Assembly: GCA_963831235.1 (NCBI GenBank)
Contig: CAWHPS010000031.1
Span: 1-41,475, forward strand
From: CAWHPS01 sp963831235
GTDB lineage: Bacteria > Fibrobacterota > OXYB2-FULL-49-7 > JAEUSG01
DNA length: 41,475 bases
Direction of reading: 5' to 3'
Within the stretch, counting starts at the first letter, position 1, and every line of letters begins with the position of its first letter. The notes under the pieces were generated by a model. It was not told where the DNA came from and did not search any database. It was given only the letters and a program-made list of their open reading frames with translations. This document shows positions 35,394 to 41,475 of this stretch, one piece after another. Made by a program: the position numbers and the translations under genes.

Positions 35394-37182
35394 TATTAGC
35401 AATTACTATCTCCCTTATGTCGGAAAATTGATATAGCGACTGCGGAAAACCTGGTATTTTAATCCAATGGTTTGTCTTGAAAATCAGGGGCCCCTTTTTA
35501 CATAAGACAACAATTTCTCCGGTCGGGCTTGATGTGATACTGTAAATCTCATTATGCGGAAAATCTTTTTCTTCGCCTTTCCTGGCCCAGCCATTAATAC
35601 CATGGTAACATACACCATAGAAGGTGGCAAACCAAACATTCCCATTAACATCTTTTGCCATATCGTAAACAATAGGGGATGCCATGTTACTGTCTTCGAC
35701 AAAGATTGTATTTGAAGGACTCCCAACAAATTTTACATGGCTCTTGCGAATAAAATTTATCCATTTTCCATTATCTTGTTTGAGTATCCCCTCGTTGGTT
35801 GCAAACCATGCTATATTACTATCAATTACAATTACTTTATTAACCACATCAGATAAAAAAGCGAAATTTGTCTCGTCAAAATGATCAAAAGTTTCTGTCA
35901 TAACTTTGGCTTCTTTTACTGAAAAAGCCCATGGATAATTGAATTTATATCCATTTGCGTTTATGATTGTTAGGTTGTATTTGGCAGGTAGCAGTTTTTC
36001 ATCAATACTGATTCTAAAACCAAGAGAGTCTTTGGTGTTGACGACCGGCTTGGAATAGGTTCCATACTTAATAATAAGTGAGTCTTGGAAATTTCTGCCA
36101 ATAACCTCTATTTGTAATTTATTACCCATGGTCTGTGATTGGATTACTTTTTCAATATATGGAATTGGCTCCTTTGTAAGACGTGCCATTTGCATCGGCC
36201 AATAATTGTAACTGTTGAAGAAAACGCCTTCATATCCCAAGGCCTTGAAGGTTGAATCATATTTAAATGCGGTCATAAGATCACTTTTGAATTTGATCAT
36301 TGGATTCATGTGTGCGGCACCTTTTATCCAGAAGCTATTTGGCAATTGGTATGGGTTTTCAACTTTACCATTTCGCAAGAAAATGGGTGAGCTGAACCCA
36401 TATTTACCGTTTTTCTCAGCCACAAATCTGATGAAAGTATTGGTTGCACCATTGCTTTTCATCGTGTAGCTATCTGATGTTATACCGGTTTTATGGCTTA
36501 GCCATTGTAATCCTTTTGTGGTCTGGTTTGGACCTAACCAAAAAATATTCACGGAATCACTAAACCTTACTTTAATGGTGTATTTGTCAACAGAAGTCTC
36601 TATAATTTTTGGCCCGGTTGAAGCAAATACCCGACCATTAACCATTGCTTCTTTTACAGCTAATTCAGGAAAAGGTGAATGCTCTTTAACTAAAAATTGA
36701 GTAAAAACATTTTGAACAGTAAATTTCGGGCCCATGAGCAGCCAAATTGGACGCATACCTGAATTCAGCCTTCTTTCTAAAGAGGCTATCCACTGGGCTT
36801 CCCACTCAAGAGTCGTATCTTCATGGCTAATGGTGTAGCCTATTATTAGCGGATGCTTTTCAAGCCATGGGAATGATAAGCCAGCGATGGCAATGCCCGA
36901 TTCATTGTTTGGAAGATATGAATTTTTGGGATTGTAGATGTAGCTGAGCCATTCTTCAAGGTTCATGAACCCAAGTTGTATGGGCTTATCATTAAGGAAA
37001 AGTCCGATAATATTAAATTGTGTAATTGTAGAATCTTTTGCAAAACCTGGATGACCTGCCTTAAAAGCACCGCCGCTAATAACGCCTCTATAAATTTCTT
37101 TTACCCCCATTGAATTGCCAGCAGAAACATGGATAAATAATAAAATAAAAGACAATAATATAGAGTATGTTGCAGTTTTCAT
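35394..37182 (-). pseudogene. Secreted propeller-repeat protein, 5' part cut off by ISAzo13
   Basis: I chose the ATG at 37182 (MKTATYSILLSFILLFIHVS, a signal peptide) because a promoter overlaps the in-frame ATG-like start at 37209. About 596 residues remain. Residues ~30-440 are unrecognised and include beta-rich, Ig/IPT-like stretches (LQIEVIGRNFQDSLIIKYG). From ~450 come Reg_prop-type propeller strands (IAWFATNEGILKQDNGKWIN, NVWFATFYGVCYHGINGW). The frame enters the IS after EIVIAN, adding IS-encoded residues to 35293. The whole protein would have been about 750 residues and extracellular. Confidence 0.8.
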
Positions 37183-37208
37183 GACATTTGATTTACTGTG
37201 AGGTAGCA

Positions 37209-37228
37209 TAAAATAGAATTCTATTTTA
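37209..37228 (-). promoter_or_regulatory. 20-bp perfect palindrome in the promoter of the propeller gene
   Basis: TAAAATAGAATTCTATTTTA is its own reverse complement. On the minus strand TTGAAT (37232-37237) and TATTTT (37210-37215) are 16 bases apart, so the palindrome covers the -10 box and spacer, as an operator would. The start at 37182 follows 27 bases later. Confidence 0.5.
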
Positions 37229-37592
37229 AGTATTCAAGTTTCGTCGACACACAATATGCCGGCTTGTCTTTTGCTCAAACCGCCATCGATGACTTAACCT
37301 ATCAAGAAAATATCTTTCTCGGCTAATGACTGTCCATGTCCACTAAACATCCCTGATTTCAGAATCTCAACAAAGTAACAATCCACAAAATAATAGTTGG
37401 CTCTGTATGACAATTCATTAAACTCGAAGGTAAACTTACTTTCGGGTTTTCGTTTTTAAATTACCAATGTTCAATTCTGAGACATTCGATGTTTTCCAAT
37501 ATTTACTTATCGCATAACCAATTATAAAACAATACACTATATCACAATTTATTACGGCATTGATTTTGTTTAATGTTTTGTGGAGGTAAAAA
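37229..37592. other. Intergenic region upstream of clpB
   Basis: This region has no gene I can support. A 28-codon open stretch ending at 37326 (VDTQYAGLSFAQTAIDDLTY, then QENIFLG) looks protein-like and could be a remnant of an unknown gene. I see no CIRCE element and no clear heat-shock promoter ahead of clpB. The only certain signal is the ribosome site TGGAGG at about 37580-37585. Confidence 0.4.
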
Positions 37593-40166
37593 ATGGATTT
37601 AAATAAACTCACTGAAATGGCATCACTTGTTTTAAATGATGCCAAGAATCTGGCCATAAATAGAGGACATCCGGAACTTACAGAGGAACATCTTCTATAT
37701 TCGTTAGTCACCCAAAAAGATGGTATTGTGCCTGAACTGTTAAATGTATCCGGAATTCCCCCTGGAAAACTAGTGGGGCTCCTCGATAATCTGCTTAACA
37801 GGAAACCAAAATTATCCGGAGATGCTTCTTCACCCCAATTATCAAGAAACGGCCAAAAGGCGCTCAACAATGCATTTGAAATTGCCAAATCAATGGCTGA
37901 TTCCTATGTGTCAACCGAACACATGTTCCTGGGTATTGTTGATGTAAGCAACGGAGACTTAAAAGGGATTCTTGATGGAATGGGGCTTGATTCAAAACGG
38001 CTAAAGAAAATCATTTTAAAGCAGCGCAATGGAAAAACAATTGACACCCCCACGCCGGAAAATCAGATGAATGCAATCAAACGCTTTTCAATTGATTTTA
38101 CTGAACGGGCCAGAAACAGAAAACTTGATCCCGTTATCGGTCGTGACACTGAAATAAGAAGGGTGATTCAAGTCCTTTTGCGCCGCACAAAAAATAATCC
38201 GGTACTCATAGGTGAACCCGGCACTGGCAAAACAGCCATTGTCGAGGGGCTTGCACAGAGGATTGTTTCAGGTGATGTTCCTGAAGGCTTGAAAAATAAA
38301 AAGCTCATCGGACTCGATATAGCCTCGCTCCTTGCAGGAGCTAAATTCAGAGGTGAATTCGAGGAAAGACTCAAGGCCGTATTAAACGAAGTTGAGAAAT
38401 CAAACGGTGGAATAATCTTATTTATCGATGAACTTCACACTATTGTGGGCGCAGGGGCCGCAGAAGGAGCAATTGACGCTGCAAACATGTTGAAACCAGC
38501 GCTTGCAAGAGGAGAATTGCGCTGTATCGGTGCCACAACTCTAAACGAATATCAGAAGCACATAGAAAAGGATGCTGCATTCGAAAGGCGCTTCCAGAAA
38601 GTCTATGTGACAGAGCCATCTGTTCTTGACACGATTTCAATACTTCGCGGTTTGAAGGAAAAGTATGATGTGCATCACGGTGTCCGCATTCAGGACAACG
38701 CAATAGTGGCTGCCGCAACATTATCCAACAGATACATATCGGATTGCTTCCTGCCGGACAAGGCCATTGACCTGATTGACGAGGCAGCATCACGCCTTAA
38801 AATGCAGATAGATTCCTTACCAGGTGAAATCGATGAAAAGCAGCGCTTAATGACAAGGCTTAAAATAGAGGAACAGGCATTGAAACGTGAAACAGACGAT
38901 GCGAGCAAAGTTCGTCTGGAGGAAAACAAAAAGAAGGCTGCTGAAATCGAATCCACGCTTACTACGCTTAAAGTAAAATGGGGACGTGAAAAGGAAATCA
39001 TAGGAAAGATACGGCAAACCAAAAGTAAGATTGACGAACTGAAATCACAAGAATCAATTCTTGAACAAAAAGGCGATTTTACATCAGTATCGGAAATTCG
39101 TTACGGGCAAATCCCGAAACTTGAAAAGGATTTGAATAATCTTAATGAAGAATACAATTCCATAGACAAATCCGAAAGGCTTTTAAAAGAAGAAGTCGAT
39201 GACGAGGACATAGCGCGAGTAGTATCGTCATGGACCGGAATTCCTGTATCAAAAATGCTTTCAAGCGAACGAGACAAACTAATCTTTGCCGAAGCGGAAC
39301 TTGCCAAACGGGTTGTGGGACAGGATCAGGCCATAAAGGCTGTTGCTGATACCATTAGGCGCACACGGGCCGGTATTACTGATGCGGACAGGCCTTCAGG
39401 CTCATTCTTATTCCTTGGCCCGACAGGTGTTGGCAAAACTGAACTTGCCCGCACATTAACCGAATTTCTCTTCAACGACCCCAAAGCCCTGGTACGTATA
39501 GACATGTCCGAATACATGGAAAAGCACTCTGTTGCAAGGCTGATAGGCGCGCCCCCGGGATATGTCGGATACGAGGAAGGCGGTCAACTAACAGAAGCTG
39601 TGCGCAGAAGACCTTACAGTGTGATCCTTTTCGACGAGATTGAAAAGGCCCATCCGGAGGTACTAAACGCCCTGCTTCAGGTTTTTGATGACGGCATATT
39701 GACGGACGGCAAAGGACGGAAGGTGGATTTCAAAAACACCATTCTTATAATGACAAGCAATATCGGAAGTGAAATATTAACCGGGGCAAAGCAAAAAGAC
39801 CACGAAAGCATTATCCGGGAGGAGCTTAAGAAATACCTGAGGCCGGAATTCATTAACCGCATTGACGAGATAATTATTTTCAACCCGCTTAAGCAGAATG
39901 AGTTCAAAGGCATTGTTGAGATTCAGCTCAACCGGCTTAAGCAACGGCTAATTTCAAGAGATATTGAGATTGCATTTGAGAATAATGTGGTTCAGCACCT
40001 TGCTGAAAAGGGATTTGATCCTATTTATGGAGCGCGACCCCTTAAAAGACTCATCCAGTCCGAAGTGGAGAATTTCATATCAGGTGAAATTCTGAAGGGA
40101 AACATACATGAAGGGGGTAAGTATGAGATTAAATATTCAGATGAAAAGGGCTATGGTGTGAAATAA
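37593..40166 (+). CDS. clpB: ATP-dependent disaggregase ClpB
   Basis: This 857-residue Hsp100 hexamer works with DnaK to unfold aggregated protein. Domains in order: Clp N domain with two repeats (about 5-145), AAA1 with Walker A GEPGTGKTA and IILFIDELHTIVGAG, a long coiled-coil M domain (about 405-525, rich in K/E), then SSWTGIPVSKML, AAA2 with Walker A GPTGVGKTE and VILFDEIEKAHPEV, and a C-terminal D2-small domain (GFDPIYGARPLKRLIQ). The M domain and length separate it from ClpA/ClpC, and no IGF/IGL ClpP loop is seen. GGAGG lies 8 bases before the start. Confidence 0.96.
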   Translation: MDLNKLTEMASLVLNDAKNLAINRGHPELTEEHLLYSLVTQKDGIVPELLNVSGIPPGKLVGLLDNLLNRKPKLSGDASSPQLSRNGQKALNNAFEIAKSMADSYVSTEHMFLGIVDVSNGDLKGILDGMGLDSKRLKKIILKQRNGKTIDTPTPENQMNAIKRFSIDFTERARNRKLDPVIGRDTEIRRVIQVLLRRTKNNPVLIGEPGTGKTAIVEGLAQRIVSGDVPEGLKNKKLIGLDIASLLAGAKFRGEFEERLKAVLNEVEKSNGGIILFIDELHTIVGAGAAEGAIDAANMLKPALARGELRCIGATTLNEYQKHIEKDAAFERRFQKVYVTEPSVLDTISILRGLKEKYDVHHGVRIQDNAIVAAATLSNRYISDCFLPDKAIDLIDEAASRLKMQIDSLPGEIDEKQRLMTRLKIEEQALKRETDDASKVRLEENKKKAAEIESTLTTLKVKWGREKEIIGKIRQTKSKIDELKSQESILEQKGDFTSVSEIRYGQIPKLEKDLNNLNEEYNSIDKSERLLKEEVDDEDIARVVSSWTGIPVSKMLSSERDKLIFAEAELAKRVVGQDQAIKAVADTIRRTRAGITDADRPSGSFLFLGPTGVGKTELARTLTEFLFNDPKALVRIDMSEYMEKHSVARLIGAPPGYVGYEEGGQLTEAVRRRPYSVILFDEIEKAHPEVLNALLQVFDDGILTDGKGRKVDFKNTILIMTSNIGSEILTGAKQKDHESIIREELKKYLRPEFINRIDEIIIFNPLKQNEFKGIVEIQLNRLKQRLISRDIEIAFENNVVQHLAEKGFDPIYGARPLKRLIQSEVENFISGEILKGNIHEGGKYEIKYSDEKGYGVK

Positions 40167-40215
40167 GGGAAATAAAACATGCAAACTCTTGTGTTACCCA
40201 TCCCCCTTTCCCCAT

Positions 40216-40404
40216 AAGCGCTAACTTAATTGCCACCCGCCGCACGGCGGCGGGACTGAACTATGGGATTCTTTAAATGTGATGGCGGGGCCAGAAACGG
40301 CCCCGCCTCAGACCCACATCCCGAGCCGTCTCTGGCTCGGGCACTAAGAATATGAATACAAAACAGTCCCGCCGCCTCCGTGCGGCGGGATTGATAAGTT
40401 AGCG
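40216..40404. repeat. GC-rich four-hairpin element
   Basis: Four consecutive perfect 8-bp-stem hairpins stand out in AT-richer DNA: CCCGCCGC/GCGGCGGG (loop ACG), GCGGGGCC/GGCCCCGC (loop AGAAAC), CCCGAGCC/GGCTCGGG (loop GTCTCT) and CCCGCCGC/GCGGCGGG (loop CTCCGT). The first and last also pair with each other, and the whole is bounded by GCGCTAACTTA and TAAGTTAGCGC, so a large stem closing on two inner hairpins is an alternative. It could be a REP/BIME-like or MITE-like repeat, an attenuator, or a structured RNA. No coding potential is apparent in the 313-base gap. Confidence 0.75.
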
Positions 40405-40411
40405 CACATGC

Positions 40412-40450
40412 CCCCTTTCCCCCTTCCAAACAGGGATGGAAGGGGGATGG
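40412..40450. terminator. Hairpin between clpB and the AgmX-like gene
   Basis: CCCCCTTCCA and TGGAAGGGGG form a perfect 10-bp stem around AACAGGGA at about 40419-40446. It lies between converging genes. There is no good T-run, so stopping transcription is possible but uncertain. Confidence 0.45.
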
Positions 40451-40475
40451 TACAAAAAATCGACTGGAACAATTA

Positions 40476-41475
40476 TCATTGGCTAAAGCAAAAAGGATAA
40501 ACCACTATCGCACTTCCGCAAGAGGCACAGGGGTCAAATAACCAATTCTTAATTCTTCGGGCAATGGCGAGTTCCAGCATTTTATCATTCATGGTGTTCT
40601 TGAGAATAATACAAGATTGAACATTTCCAGCAGATGTAATAGTAAAGCGGGTTGTTATTTTACCCGCGAGATTTGGGTTTACCCGAAGCCTTAGCATGTA
40701 TTCAGCACGTAAGCCGGAAATATGGCTCAATACGACTTTGTGGATCTCCTTCGCGCTTCGGCCAGCAAGCCCCGCATCAGAAGGGATAAAAGCCGGGTCT
40801 TGGGCTGTATTTAAAGGACCGCTCGCTTGCTGCGAGATTGTAAGTGATCTTAAATTAGCAGGCGATTTGCTGGAAAGCTCCTGGATATAATCGTCAATTC
40901 CAGCAACTGCCCGTTGCCAATACCGTTATACCCAATGTTAAACTTATGTGTTGGCAGCCCCGGGCGACCGAACTTTGGAAGACCGTCAAGCTTGAGCCCA
41001 ACGATTTGCTGAAGCGCGGCGTCGATATCCTTGACAGTCGGACATGATACAGTCCTTTCTCCCGCAATTGCGGATATGGCCCCTTTTCCATAAAGCAATT
41101 TTAAAACACCTTTATTTCTTACCCTGCAACATTAATGTCACCACTACCGTAATTGCTGACATTACCGATAGCAATCCCAGCTCTTTGACGTAATACAACA
41201 CCTGCATTCTGAGAGGATTGCTTCTGGTGCGTCTCCTTTGCATACTGTTCAGCAGGCAGGGTAATTTTTGCATGGGCGAAAGGCTGAAGTGTGATGTAAG
41301 AATTAGGCTCCCATGGGACCAGGGACTTTTTCATTGTTGTTTGCGGTTGATAATAAAAGCATAGAAAAAAACCGATTAAAAGTGCGGATAAAACTGAAAT
41401 CCCGGAACATTTGAACAACTTGTGGTCATTATCAATGAAGAAGACATCTGTGCGACATTGCAAGGCGCTGAATTG
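40476..41475 (-). pseudogene. AgmX/PglI-type TonB-like protein, two frameshifts, 5' end outside window
   Basis: Three frames join into one protein. To 41119: one membrane segment (ISVLSALLIGFFLCFYY) and a periplasmic stretch. ~41121 to ~40905: VRNKGVLKLLYGKGAIS, then VKDIDAALQQIVGLKLDGLP. From ~40905 to 40476: a domain beginning SAKEIHKVVLSHISGLRAEY, then NPNLAGKITTRFTITSAGNV and IVVYPFCFSQ, matching the AgmX/PglI C-terminal TonB-like domain. Family members bridge the inner membrane and periplasm and are frequent in Fibrobacterota and Myxococcota. The frame is open through the window end, so the true start lies outside. Two indels imply a pseudogene or sequence error. Confidence 0.75.

Noticed and set aside
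37229..37592. CIRCE or heat-shock promoter upstream of clpB
   Set aside because: No TTAGCACTC-type inverted repeat and no CTTGAA/CCCCAT pair at usable spacing was found.
40200..40410. Integron attC-like site, because of GCTAAC and GTTAGC at the two ends of the hairpin cluster
   Set aside because: The end sequences do not fit the attC core consensus, the inner hairpins are GC-rich and symmetrical, and no integrase or gene cassettes are nearby.
1..41475. CRISPR arrays and tRNA or rRNA genes
   Set aside because: I saw no regularly spaced short repeats, cloverleaf-like segments or rRNA-like stretches by eye; a tRNA scan would be needed to be certain.

Overview
The window looks like a chromosomal segment of a Gram-negative bacterium of the Fibrobacterota / FCB type, from an isolate or a metagenome bin. 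The clues are C-terminal sorting domains of the type IX secretion kind on two secreted proteins (a Rieske protein and a BNR-repeat protein), a DUF5777-type outer-membrane barrel, an AgmX/PglI-like TonB-domain protein, GTP-dependent PEP carboxykinase, and moderately AT-rich DNA. The assignment is inference. No rRNA, tRNA or CRISPR array was seen.

Layout. 1-3334 is mobile DNA: a decayed IS110-family transposase cut by the window edge, then an ISKra4-family element with recognisable terminal inverted repeats. 3374-5670 is a small extracytoplasmic redox module (Rieske protein, monohaem cytochrome lipoprotein, barrel protein). 5911-6698 is the 3' part of a secreted-protein gene cut off by an ISAs1-family element. 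That element (6699-9738) was itself hit by an identical copy (7841-9355), with a 10-bp target duplication. Each copy carries a divergent AbrB-like passenger gene and a perfect 26-bp palindrome.

9739-17144 resembles a biological-conflict island. It holds a NACHT/TPR ATPase lacking its 5' end, a 901-residue protein joining a RelA/SpoT nucleotide-synthetase domain, a helical TPR-like middle, a SLOG (LSDAT/TRPM-type) domain and a C-terminal RyR domain, a Nudix hydrolase directly downstream, and a convergent WD40 protein. The RelA/SpoT-SLOG-RyR plus Nudix pair is the best candidate here for an undescribed signalling or defence system. 17266-22967 is ordinary chromosome: HAMP membrane protein, nitroreductase, a VapBC pair, pckG, a GNAT, elongation factor P and a second RHH/PIN pair.

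23310-30520 is a carbohydrate-use region: glycosidase-like protein, AGE-family epimerase, two AraC regulators, an alpha/beta-hydrolase and a frameshifted uroporphyrinogen-decarboxylase-family gene. 30857-32692 holds a second EF-P paralogue with a different tip loop, followed after 5 nt by an AbiEii-like nucleotidyltransferase and a small membrane protein. 32778-37209 has a metallophosphoesterase and a propeller-protein gene split by an ISAzo13-family element. clpB (37593-40166) is followed by a GC-rich four-hairpin element and by an AgmX/TonB-like gene with two frameshifts that runs off the window.

Several intergenic regions share sequence. A ~130-bp promoter-bearing block is found upstream of the Rieske and esterase genes, with its promoter core also upstream of an AraC gene. 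A ~100-bp element lies upstream of one EF-P gene and of the glycosidase gene, and a shorter relative lies upstream of the other EF-P gene. Many genes carry single-base frameshifts, which may reflect real decay or uncorrected sequencing indels.
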